Shown here piece by piece: positions 1 through 10,100 of a stretch of DNA of 64,000 nt (its first letter is position 1; the number at the start of each line of letters is the position of its first letter). Made by a program: the position numbers and the translations under genes. The notes beneath the pieces are model-generated. The model did not search any database, was not told the origin of the DNA, and worked only from the letters and a program-made list of their open reading frames with translations. The DNA comes from Paragordius varius (taxonomy: Eukaryota; Nematomorpha), in the NCBI GenBank assembly GCA_964247055.1, contig OZ176053.1, forward strand, positions 3,782,001 to 3,846,000, read 5' to 3'.

Positions 1-816
1 TCTGCGTGTAGACAGGGATTACAATGATATTAATAACATTATAGAAACTAAAAATTCATTTTTTAATCCAGAAAATCCTGATGAATCTTGTCTCATTGAC
101 TATAATTTTGATGCGCTAATTTTTGATGAAACTTTGACTCCCGAGATTAGAGTATGTAAACAATTTTAGAAAATTCTTGATGTTAAAATTTCAAATATAT
201 ACTTTTAAGATTTACCTAAAGTCAATTACATATAAATTTAGTGTTTTCATAAGTTGTACTTTAAAATTGTATAGTTGCATGTATCAATCATTTCTTATAC
301 ATCCTTATTTTTTTCATAATCAATTTTTATTTGATAGAAAATTATACATGATTATTCTCGTAAAAATGGCCTCATTAGCGAATCATATACAAAAAATGAT
401 GATAATACTATATCAAAAAAGAAGAAACACAAAAACGATATACGTATTTTAGTAATCAAACCATTTGCATATAACGACATGTTAATATTTTTAGTACATG
501 TTCGACTTGGGAAATTATTGCGTGAATCTGAAAAGGATGCTTCTAAAAAATCTGAATTTGATTTTTTATTACGATATTACAAAATGTTTAAAATATTTGA
601 TAAAGCTATATATGTATGAAATAAATTTATGCTATATTATGCTAAATATTTTTATAGACACTATCAAAGAATGATTATCACGGATGGGTTGGGATAAAAT
701 TCCCAATTAATCCAATTGATATTTGTAATATAAATTTTTTTATATATAATATGATAATAGGCCAGTTTGAAATTATACTTGCCCTTATAGGCGCATTACA
801 CAAAAAATATTTTTGA
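1..816 (+). CDS. 3' end of an unidentified host gene (three exons, partial)
   Basis: I do not recognise the family. Three open segments join in one frame. Exon a (1-151, codons in frame from base 2) ends at a good donor (AGA|gtatgt). Exon b (338-613, 92 codons) starts after ttgatag and ends TAT|gtatga. Exon c (658-816, 52 codons plus TGA) starts after tttttatag. All junctions are phase 0. The intron between b and c is 44 nt; the one between a and b is 186 nt as drawn, but further tiny exons or introns inside it cannot be excluded. The inferred C-terminal part of about 194 residues has an acidic start, a lysine-rich stretch (SKKKKHK), then a hydrophobic end containing YHGWVGIKFPINPIDI. An AATAAA follows at 913. 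The long open frames in very AT-rich DNA and the matching phases support a real gene. The 5' part is outside the window. Confidence 0.6.
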
Positions 817-912
817 TATTGGATTGTAAAAAAAATTTTCATATATACTTTTAGCCACCAAATTTTTTGATTTTTATAAAGAGCTTTAAAACTGGCAATT
901 TTATGATTAAAC

Positions 913-918
913 AATAAA
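913..918 (+). promoter_or_regulatory. poly(A) signal of the first gene
   Basis: AATAAA lies 97 nt after the TGA at 814-816, in the expected place for a short 3' UTR. In DNA this AT-rich such a hexamer can arise by chance. Confidence 0.45.
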
Positions 919-977
919 ATTAACTTTTAAACAATGGGTCTTACCAATAAATTAAATGGGTTAAATAAAGTTTTTGT

Positions 978-1505
978 TTTAGCACTTAGATTTAAATTGG
1001 GGTATTTAGTAACCCCTAGACTAATATTCTAAAAAAAAACTACTGAAAAAAACGCTTTCGATTTGGAACTATGCTTCTATCCTAAAAAAATTATATAAAT
1101 AAGTAAAAATATCTAAATAAATTTAATATTAAAAAAACTACTTTGACGTCATTTTTAATTTAAAACATTTATTGAAAAAATCGTATTTATTTGATTCTAA
1201 CGCTTAAATTAAAGCTAATTTTTTAAATAACTAATAGCATTGATATAAGCATAGTGGTTAATTTTGCCTTATTTTGTGTCTAACTAATGCACACATGTCA
1301 TATGTTCTAAATTACCTTGAGAATTATCCATAAAAAAAGTAATATTAAATTATTTTAAATGAATCTTTAAATGTTAAGTTAGTGCAAACTATTGCAATAA
1401 TTTAAATTTGTTTTATATAAGTATTTGATATTAAGAGGCTTGGGCGTCTTAAGGCCTCAATTTGAATCGGAGGACTGAAATGTATATGTTGTATCTAAGT
1501 GTTAA
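978..1505 (+). repeat. MITE family A, copy 1 (diverged)
   Basis: The left end (TTAGCACTTAGATTTAAATT) and right end (AAGTGTTAA) match the termini of the better copies at 11539, 12314 and 13225. Interior landmarks are also shared: the 'ctactga' and 'gcttctatcc' segments near the left end, 'tttgacgtcattttta' in the middle and 'ttgaatcggaggact' near the right end. It is the most diverged copy, so probably the oldest. No coding capacity. Confidence 0.7.
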
Positions 1506-2793
1506 GTGCAATATAACGACAAATAATTAGCCTCATGCAGATACTTATACAATAAATCGATTGACCAATGTTTGCGCGTTATACCAAAATATTTTAATAC
1601 CATTTTTTACAAAATGGGCATATTTGGATATTAACCAATATTTGGCAATATGTTTTACCGTATTTTTTAAATCTATTAATCACACTTAAAATTTTTGAAT
1701 TAATATTTCTGAGTGGAAAAAAATTTATCCATGCAAGGCTATTTTTAAGACCGCATGCCCATGGGCCGCGATTTGAGTATCACTGAAAAGGTTTTAGTAT
1801 ATTTTGACCGAAATTTTATGAATTAATTTCATATTAGCGGTTTTTTCAATGAACTGTAAAAGTTGTTTTTATATTTTAGTCAATTATTTTTACTATATTT
1901 TCATAAATATAGAAACAGTTCAAAATGTCTTGCTTTTATATACCATGAAATAAAATGGTAAACATCTTAATATAAAGACAAAATCAAATAATGACTATTA
2001 AAAGTCTCATGAAATGGTAAAAAATTTTCTTCTAAGTTTTGCCCAAGATGATGTTGACTTTTTATTTAATCGCCAAAAATATTGGCATAAAAAAATATAT
2101 TATATTAAAATTATTCTCAATTTTTAATATCATCATTTTTTGATAGATATGAGATTTGGACGTCCATGATAGGGTGTAATATTTATAAAATAAAATTTTT
2201 ATTAATACTAGTTTTATCAAAGATTTCTTCATCCCAACCCCCGACGCAACTAGCCCGTTGTCTCTGAACAATCATTCACTGCTATGGAATGCGGCAAGGA
2301 GCGTGTGGGCGACGTGGGTTTGCCACACCCTTCTATTGATACACCTTGATATTCCTAAATAACTAAATATACATATTTTAAATTTTTTTTGGTAACTACC
2401 CCAAAAAGGGGGTGGTAACTTTGCTCCTTACCGCAGCTGTCTACATAGGACTACTCTTACCCCCTTACTAGGCTTTTACACCCCTCAAAGCTGGGAAAAA
2501 TCGTTTCATTCTTTAGGGCTTCCAACAAATATATGCAATGAAACGTACAATAGTAATTACATACGCAAAATGAAACTTATTTACATACGAGGCGCAAACT
2601 TAATGATAATAATCAGAGATAAAATCTAAAAAGAATGACAAATATCAAACGAGTGTCTACAAAATTAATCATCAAAATTATATCATAAAAAATCTTATTA
2701 AATTGCGCTGACAACAAAAACTATTAAATAGCGAGAAAGCGATTTTAGTTACGCTTATAGGATTTCACATGCATATAAACTTATGATGTAGGC
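1506..2793. other. intergenic, no gene recognised
   Basis: This AT-rich spacer separates the first gene from TRAPPC5. The open frame on the - strand at 2062-2271 has no recognisable content. Around 2276-2345 and 2391-2510 the base composition becomes noticeably richer in G+C, and GGTAACT occurs twice within 30 bp at 2391-2419, flanking a C-run and a G-run that could pair. These may be remnants of a transposon, but I could not assign them. Any TRAPPC5 promoter would lie in the last few hundred bases; no clear TATA or initiator can be singled out. Confidence 0.4.
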
Positions 2794-4231
2794 ATGACAT
2801 TTCGCTACAATACCAAAGTAACGATATTGGACAAACCTGTGTCCAAACTTCGTTATGATGTAGTTTATGTGTGTAACAATATAGATTTCATCATCGACAT
2901 TTTACCTTTTATTTTCAGAAATTATACAATATCATTTAAATAGGTCTAATTCTATATCAGAGCTTCAGCAAAGGTTTTTACCCTAATTATTAAAGATTAG
3001 CCGAAAATGGATACAGAGTCGGACAAAGATATTTGGAGTTAATATTTTTACGAGACAAGCAGTTTAAAAGGGAAATAAAACTAGTTAACATTCTTTTGTA
3101 TATAAAAAATGTTATATGGAAGGTATATAGTGATTCTATAATTTTAGCAATTATTTGATAAAGAGGCAGAAAAATTGGAACATGCCAATGATGCCGAAAA
3201 TATTTGTAATTATATTAAATATTTCTCACAGATTATATAATTGAAAATGAAAATTATGTTAACAAGTATATATCCGTACCAAAAGACAAAGGAAATTTAA
3301 ACTGTGTCTATTTTGTCGCTGGTCTACTTCAAGCGATTTTGGTTGGATGCAATTTTGTGAGTTTTTTAATCATTTTTTTAAATTTTAAATTTTAGTTTCT
3401 GATTTTATTTTTTGTGCACATTTTTGATTATGGAAATAATAGCAAAATAAAATGTTAAACCGTCTTTTGCAACTATAGCATATGAGATAAGGATTTTCTC
3501 CAAAAAAGAATGAAATTAACACTTGGATACAACACACTCAATTTAGTCCTTGGATTCAAATTAAGGTAGCTGGATACCCCAGCCCTGTTTTAAATGAAAT
3601 ACTTTAAAAAGTATGGAAGGAATCGAAACCATGGCAAAATTTTGCACTTATATAACATTAGTAAACCGAATATAAAAAATTTTATTCATATAAATACTTG
3701 ATATTACTTATTTTAAAACCGAAAGGTAATTTCGTCAACGTGACATGTGTGAAATGGTAAAATTAAAAATAATACGAAATAAACCGCTTTTTCTATCTCT
3801 ATCAATGTCAGATGTAATTTAAATAGAAAATTAGCTTTAATTTTACCCTTAAAATTAAATGAGGACGATATTTTGCAAAGAAAGTTTAAAATAAAAATGG
3901 CATCGAAGTAGTTTGACATGGAACTTTTTTTTCAAAACAAAATTTTATTTAAATATTTTGGCATATTTATATAATTCTTAGGATGGAAGCATAAATTTTA
4001 ATTGGGACCGTTTCCTTCAAGAGTTTTTTAAAAATATTAATTTAAATTTAGTCTGGGGTATTTAGATACCCCAATTTGAATCGAAGTGCTAAAAGAAGAA
4101 TAATTATAATATATATCGCAATAGAATGTAGCTATCTCGCATGTATCAAATTCAATTACGGTTAGTTAAAACATCCAAATTAATAAAAATTGATTTGAAA
4201 ATTAAACCCAATTAATATAATTTTAACCCCC

Positions 4232-4262
<31 letters not shown>

Positions 4263-4753
4263 AGATGATCCATTATCTCTTAAGAATTATTTGTAATGAT
4301 TTGCACAGGTTCAACCATCTAGGAAACCATGGTTCGCGTTGCATGTTTTCGGAACCTGTGAACCTAATGCGAGAAATGTATATAATGATGAAATTCCTTG
4401 GAAAATTTTTTAATTTAAAAGCACCCAATAATCATAAAAGCATGATACACTTGCTAACTGAGCCGATGTAATCGCTGGCGAGTTAGGATTACATTTTTGC
4501 AGCACCATATGTTTTTATACTTTTTAGCGCACATTTTGTCGCCATTTCAGGAATACGCTTATTTTTGGTTTTGCTAAAATTGGTATATAGTTGCAAAGAA
4601 TTTGCTATAAGTTTTTGCAATTAAATTTAGTTATACAACTATTTTTATTTAATTTAGCCGGCCAAAGTTTCTGTTCATTGGCATAAGGGGACGACATTCA
4701 TGATGGTTTTTGATGAAGTTTCCATAGGCAAAGATCGATTGTTGGAAAAATAA
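2794..4753 (+). CDS. TRAPPC5: TRAPPC5 / Trs31, TRAPP complex subunit
   Basis: Core subunit of the TRAPP tethering complexes, a Bet3-superfamily protein that helps activate Rab1-type GTPases on ER-Golgi membranes. Coding exons: 2794-2859, 2885-2973, 2996-3122, 3148-3205, 3232-3356 and 4658-4753. Together they give 186 residues; human TRAPPC5 has 188. Family landmarks seen: FYLLFSEIIQY near residue 30, LELIFLRDK near 70, KEAEKLEHAND near 100, YYIIENE followed by YISVPKDKGNLNC near 115-138, and VHWHKGTTFM near 162, then the stop TAA at 4751. The start is the first ATG in frame with the conserved ILDKPVSK segment; a few residues could be missing upstream. Introns 1-4 are 25, 22, 25 and 26 nt; intron 5 is 1,301 nt and holds a transposon copy. 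Read straight through, the gene would look full of stops and frameshifts; with the tiny introns removed every junction is in phase. Confidence 0.95.
2860..3231 (+). other. four ultrashort introns of TRAPPC5
   Basis: Introns at 2860-2884 (25 nt), 2974-2995 (22 nt), 3123-3147 (25 nt) and 3206-3231 (26 nt). All begin GT (gtagtt, gttttt, gtatat, gtaatt) and end AG (atatag, ttaaag, ttttag, tcacag). Their phases are 0, 2, 0 and 1. Short A-rich branch-like segments are visible (taacaa, ctaatt, tataat, ttaaat), roughly 5-15 nt before the AG. Each was placed by the continuity of the conserved TRAPPC5 protein on both sides, so their existence does not rest on splice motifs alone. Lengths are far below the usual metazoan minimum. 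Confidence 0.92.
3516..4093 (-). repeat. MITE family A, copy 2, inside TRAPPC5 intron 5
   Basis: Same element as the copies at 11539-13803 but in reverse orientation: it opens with TTAACACTTGGATAC and closes with CCCCAATTTGAATCGAAGTG. The interior carries the family landmarks gaatcgaaaccatggcaaaa, cgtcaacgtgacatgtgtg and the reverse of the 'gaaacggtccc' segment. It makes up a large part of the 1.3-kb intron, whereas the other introns of the gene are 22-26 nt. Confidence 0.85.
4094..4657. other. rest of TRAPPC5 intron 5
   Basis: Contains a homopolymer tract (4227-4263) and a stretch at 4265-4470 that is open for 68 codons and less AT-rich than its surroundings. Inside it CAGGTTC and GGAACCTG form a short inverted repeat (about 4307-4358). 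I recognise no protein in it. It may be a fragment of another insertion; the intron's acceptor (tttaatttag) is at 4657. Confidence 0.4.
4227..4263. repeat. C26-A11 homopolymer tract
   Basis: Twenty-six C in a row followed directly by eleven A. A pure C run is striking in DNA this AT-rich. The exact length is probably unstable in the genome and uncertain in the assembly. Confidence 0.9.
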
Positions 4754-5480
4754 TAGCTACGATAAGATCCGATGTATAAATTATTCAACGTTAATAAATA
4801 TTTGTATATAGTTTTATTTATTTGTAATGCTTTTTTTGCTACTACCACACCAACACAATATACAGTTTAACGTTTTTTTGTCAATATTTTTTTGAGAATT
4901 GTCCTTTTTACCTCTTTTTGTTAAAAATGAACATCCGTGACTTTTTTGATCCCATTTTATTATTAATAATAATGGGACTTTTACACTTTTTTCTGCTTAA
5001 AAGTTAAAAGGACTTTTTTATTAATTGCTGAAGATTTGTTTTTTTATATATATAAAATCAGTTTTCATCCACACTTAAAATTTACACGAAAAAATATTGG
5101 TGAAAATATTTTAAATTTCGACAAAATACACGTTTTACATTCGAAATAGCCGTTTTTGCCCATTCTTTCTTATATTATGATCAGATTATTTTGTACAGTT
5201 TTTTTTGGTTGAATTAAATACTACTATTTTCATTCAGAAACTAGAATTCAAAAAATGTTCATGTAACCACATTTCATAGCTCAGTGCACAATATCGTGGA
5301 TCATAAAAAATTACCTGTTTAAATGTATATAAATGCATCACTCATGGCGTTTTTGGTTTTAGCTAATCACTTAATAAAAGTCGCCACAACGAAAAGTCGT
5401 AAAATTAGCTCATATTATCCTTATTTACAAAATCTCATTAATAGTTGTCATAACCTCATTTAAAGCGGAGACTCTAAATA
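4754..5480. other. intergenic between convergent TRAPPC5 and cyclin Y, first part
   Basis: After the TRAPPC5 stop the sequence is AT-rich and non-coding, with T-rich runs (for example near 4855-4925 and 5035-5050). I see no gene, RNA or transposon end in it. Confidence 0.4.
4793..4798 (+). promoter_or_regulatory. poly(A) signal of TRAPPC5
   Basis: AATAAA, 39 nt after the TAA stop, fits a very short 3' UTR. Confidence 0.5.
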
Positions 5481-5745
5481 TACCATTTACACTTTAAATT
5501 CACTCTTGAACAAATCAAATTCACTCTAAAATGTAATGTGTTTTTTAATATTAAAAATTACCTATATTTTTTTATATTTTTAAAAAATGGAATTTTGTTT
5601 AAAATTTAAAATAATACTGAAAAAATAATAATCTATGCCATAAAGATATATTTCATATCAATAATGAGTATATTAGTCGAAAACACAATTTATTTTTAGG
5701 GTGAATTTGAATTGTTCGAGGGATGAATTTGAATTGTAAATGGTA
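5481..5745. repeat. small foldback element, about 265 bp
   Basis: The outer 51-52 bp (5481-5531 and 5694-5745) are inverted copies of each other with some mismatches: both read TACCATTTACA/C, then a TTCAAATTCA-type segment, and end near CTCTAAAA / CCCTAAAA. The interior of about 160 bp is AT-rich without coding sequence. No clear target duplication could be fixed. This fits a non-autonomous DNA transposon (MITE). Confidence 0.65.
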
Positions 5746-5763
5746 ATTTAAATTTTTTTTATA

Positions 5764-6325
5764 TGTTCGCTCCAAAGTCTGAATTTGGAACTTTCTAAAA
5801 TTAGCTATTTTTTAAAATAAACGCAAAAATGCCGGGGTGATAACGTTAAATATAATAGCTTTTAACATAAAAAAAAGTTTAAAAAAAATAATTTGCTTAA
5901 TATTTTATTTTTAGCAAAATATTGTTGAAAAGTATTGGATGATATTTTGAGTTTGCTAGAAAAACGGTGTAAAAACACTTTATACTATAACAGCACTTTT
6001 TTATAATTCGATGTTAAACATTTTTATTATTTCCGGTTTTTTATAAAAGGACTTAAAACTTATCTGTAAATCAAAAATCTGAGTGATATCCCGCATCATC
6101 AAATCTGGAAAAAGTTTTTTTTATCATCAGTGTTTTTATACCGTTTCCAACATATTTCAAAATACCATCGAATACGATTCAACGATTTTACTAAATAGTT
6201 ATTTTTTAAGCGTAGTATACATTTTTTAAAAAATAATTTTACTTGATGTCGCAATCTAGCATGTATTATCTCAATATTTTTGCGTTTATAAGAAAATTAG
6301 CCTATTTAGAGTGTTTTCAAATCAT
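5764..6325. repeat. foldback family B, copy 1
   Basis: The left end (GCTATTTTTTAAAATAAACG with CAAAAATGCCG following) and the right end (tgcgtttataagaaaattag) are inverted copies. The same arms, better conserved, flank the element at 18856-19545: both families share TCCAAAG/TCCGAAG, CTAAAAT, AAATAAACGCAA and ATGCCG in order. No open frame of interest. It is likely a MITE or foldback DNA transposon; exact ends are uncertain by tens of bases. Confidence 0.6.
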
Positions 6326-7105
6326 AAGTCAAATATAACGAGCTAGAGTGAAAACTTTGATATAGGTGGCATATTAATACATCCACTACTTATAATTTTT
6401 ATTCACATATACAATATTGGTCTTTTCTAACTGGTGGCTTATGCAATGAAAACTACATTTTGATTCATCTTGCGTTATCTGTTCGGCACCTCGCGCAAAA
6501 TAACATAATTATGTTACTATTTTTTAATGAATCCAACGAATTTGTTTAATATTGGTACACAAATTACAGAATAGGGTGGTTTATTTAAATTCATAATTAA
6601 CTTTACACGGTTTATGCTTTACAAACCCTGCCTTTTTGGAAAATAATTTTATTCAGCACATTTTTCCAGGGGATTCATTTTTTATTTAAACGAAATCTAT
6701 TCTAAGTTTATATGTCCATATCTCCCCACCATTATATTTAATTAAGTCTTGCGATATTTTTCGATAACAGATATTTAGCTTAAAAATTGAATTTGGGGAT
6801 TTATTTGCATCTATTAATTAATAATATTAAAATAAATAATTTATTGACTAACCACAGATCACATTCGTATATCCATGACTGCTCTTAATAGACTAAAACA
6901 TAGTGTCATATAAAATAAATACATATTAATTCTATATAAAAATATCAAATAAAATCGATTAAAAAACTTTAAAATATCATATGATATAAATCATTCTTTG
7001 CTGAAATTATTGAAGTATAAATGCGATTAAAGTCCTCTGTATATTATGTGTGCAAGAAATGACGTTTAAAAACATTAAGATAGCGTAAATGTTTTTCGAT
7101 TTATA
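6326..7105. other. intergenic and 3' flank of cyclin Y
   Basis: AT-rich sequence downstream of the cyclin Y stop (the gene reads leftwards). Apart from candidate poly(A) hexamers no feature is visible; neither strand has coding-like sequence. Confidence 0.4.
6840..6845 (-). promoter_or_regulatory. candidate poly(A) signal of cyclin Y
   Basis: AATAAA on the - strand, about 260 nt past the stop codon. A second hexamer lies near 6800. Either could serve; the choice is a guess. Confidence 0.35.
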
Positions 7106-10100
7106 TTAAGATATAATGGCACGAGATGCTTTTCCAGGTTGCAAAAGGCATTCGGTACTAAGGCATTTACGTTTTTCAATCATTTCATGGGTAAGTTTGT
7201 AGGGTATATCGTTTTCAAAGCGGGATATAGCCTATGTCATGTAAAAATCAACCGTAAATTATTCGAAATAAAATAAATTCCAACGATTTCCAAATAATAT
7301 TTATTATATATTAGTAATACCTCAAGTTTTCGAGCCCTTTTCATATCCAATAACTTTGTTCGACTCAGCATTTCATTATTTTCGGCCAACAAACGCAATT
7401 CAAAATAATACTTTGCGTATACGCTGGAAGGTACATTTATGTTGAATTGCAATAATTCTAAAAATTCTTTCTCCAATTCATTTCTATGAGAGTTTCAAAA
7501 TAAAAAAACAATTAATGCTAAATATTATTAGCATTAAGGCATGCGATTGATAAAAAAATCACAACAACAGTTGGTGTTTGACAACACTTTTCTATTGGTC
7601 AAAAATTGCATTGATTTATTCACAAGACTGTATTTAAACTATTTTTTAAAAAAATGCTATATTTTTGTCGTTGAATAATTTTTTAATTAATAATTTTTCC
7701 CATATATAAACATGTATAAACACACTTTTATAACGCTCACAATTGTTTTTGGGGACAATAAAAAAAATTTGCTTTTAAAATAAAAAAATGTATTATACAC
7801 GTCATCCACCGGAACTTCCTTTAAAATTTGGCAATAATCAACATTCCAAACAGCTTGGTCATCCCAAACCTTAGAGGCCAAAATAATGGCACCCAATACA
7901 ATGCGTCTCCATGTGTTTGGTTTTAGTATTATATCTTCGGCATATGTTAATAAACGTTCCAAATATACCTGAAACACAGTATTAAATAAAATATATCTAC
8001 CAAAAAAACAGAAAAGAATTTTTGATAAAAACTATTAAATATACAAGAAAACACTATTTAACTATTAAATAAATGAATGCCAACGCCGTTTTTGCTTAAA
8101 TTGATTTTTAAGAGTCCTAAAACAAAAAAAAACATATCTGTTTTCATGTTTATATTAATTATTGCTGCAATATATGGTTGATATTATAAAATTATAAAAA
8201 TTTATTTTTCTCTTAAAATTTAATAAATTTTTTATTTGATTTAATAAATAAATGTATTACCAAAGTTATGACAGCACATTCGGCAGTAAGTTGAGCATTT
8301 GTAAATAAATTTCGTAAAAATTTGTAGATTGTTTTGAAATCCGGATCTTTTATATCCCCGGAGTCACCATATTTATCTTTCTGTATATGATTATGATTGA
8401 TTTTATAAAATATACATGATAGTTGTTAAATATTAATACACCAAAAAATATTATAGCATCAAAATTGAAATAGTCTAAAATAATTAAATGGTTAAATGTT
8501 GCATAATATAATAACTGTAAAATAATATGTATTTACTCCAATCGTTTTCATAAATAATAACAAAAAATTATTTTTCGCCTCATCTAAATTTAAAATATCA
8601 TTTTTGGATTTTGGTAATATTGACCAAACTTAATTTTATCGCGAATGCAGTAGACCCCACCCTCCAAAAACCCCAATTGTGTGGGAAATACATGGTCGCC
8701 ATCTGCATTTTTTGAATTTGCTTAAATTTCAATTATTGTCAATATTACTCCATTGATATGTTACTAAATAAAAACATTTTGAAATCATTTTTTGTTATTT
8801 GGCTTATTGTCAGACTATAACAATGACATATAGGTACGTTTGTAGAAAGTACACTTACATACAATTAAAAACTAAAAGACTTACAGTCATGTCTATATAG
8901 AATTGTCTTTTTTTTTTATTTAAATGATTATAATTTTTTTTTAATTGTTTTGATGTTTGATATGTCAACTTTCAACATGCGCATTTTTAAGCCTTAAAAT
9001 AATAGTAGCCTATTTATTGTAAGAATTTTTAATTTATAATTAAAAGATGTTGCAAAATATTATTCTTGAACATTTTATCTACAACATGCGCATGTAATTT
9101 ATGATAACCAAGTTTAATATATGTTTTCATTTTCTAGGGGTTTTTAACATGCACTTAAAATATATAAGAAAACCCAAGCAGATGTCCATTTAATCTCTAT
9201 ATATATAAAGAAATAAATCATAAATCTAGAGTTATTTTAAAAAATTATGAATATCAACGATAACCCATTATTTCTTCTTTGCTCGGCAGCTAGTGTACTT
9301 GAAGGTTTATATTAAAAAATAAAAATTCAGAACAAAATCCAATATTAAAATCAATATGATAAAAAACCCCGGTGTAGTACCCCTCTAGAGCAACATAATA
9401 AAATTGCAAGACTTTGCGAAGAGAGAAGGGAAAAAAATCTAAAAAATTATTATAATTTTTCTTCACATATTTTGTTGGAATGTATGCAAAGAAAACCCCT
9501 AGAAAATGAAAACAATTATAAATTTATTTAAATATTATAATCAATAAATATTTTTATCTTTTAAATTATATTTTGGTTATGTGTGTTTAAACTTTATTAA
9601 TAAAATTTTATAATTAATATTTTACAAAAGATAAAAATTACAATATGCGCATGTTGTGCATCAAGAATAATATTTTGCAATATCTTTTATAATTATAAAT
9701 TAAAAATTCTTACAATAAATAGGCTACTATTATTTTAAGGCTTAAAAATGCGCATGTTGAAAGTTGACATATCAAACATCAAAACAATTAAAAAAAAATT
9801 ATAATCATTTAAATAAAAAAAAAAGACAATTCTATATAGACATGACTGTAAGTGAATTATGATTTTCTTAGTATGAGGGAATCATTATAGCGGGCTTATA
9901 TTTAAACATAAACAAATAAATACAGTAATTAAATAAAAGCATTTTTAAAATTACCAACCCTCAAAGTCAAATAGAATTAGGCCAAAAAACAAATTGTAAA
10001 AGTGTAGTTAAATTATAATAATAGGTAAATTTTTAACAAATTATTAAATCATACATTTAAGGGATGTACTTTCTCATCAAAAATTTGACTGTTGTTTGTT

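Noticed and set aside
177-452. 91-codon open frame as a separate gene
   Set aside because: It overlaps an intron and part of exon b of the first gene in another frame, has low-complexity AT-rich codons, and the exon b frame is better supported.
2062-2271. 69-codon open frame on the - strand
   Set aside because: No recognisable motif, splice context or codon signal; expected by chance in this composition.
2941-3240. TRAPPC5 as a pseudogene with stops and frameshifts
   Set aside because: Every apparent lesion disappears when short GT-AG segments are removed, all junctions keep phase and the protein is of normal length; four independent coincidences are unlikely in a decayed copy.
3713-3919. 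68-codon open frame on the - strand
   Set aside because: It lies wholly inside MITE copy 2 and its equivalents in other copies are not kept open.
7237-7320. Extension of cyclin Y exon 6 past 7321
   Set aside because: Conservation stops at RARKLE, where a gtatta donor lies, and resumes at AISR in the last exon after catag.
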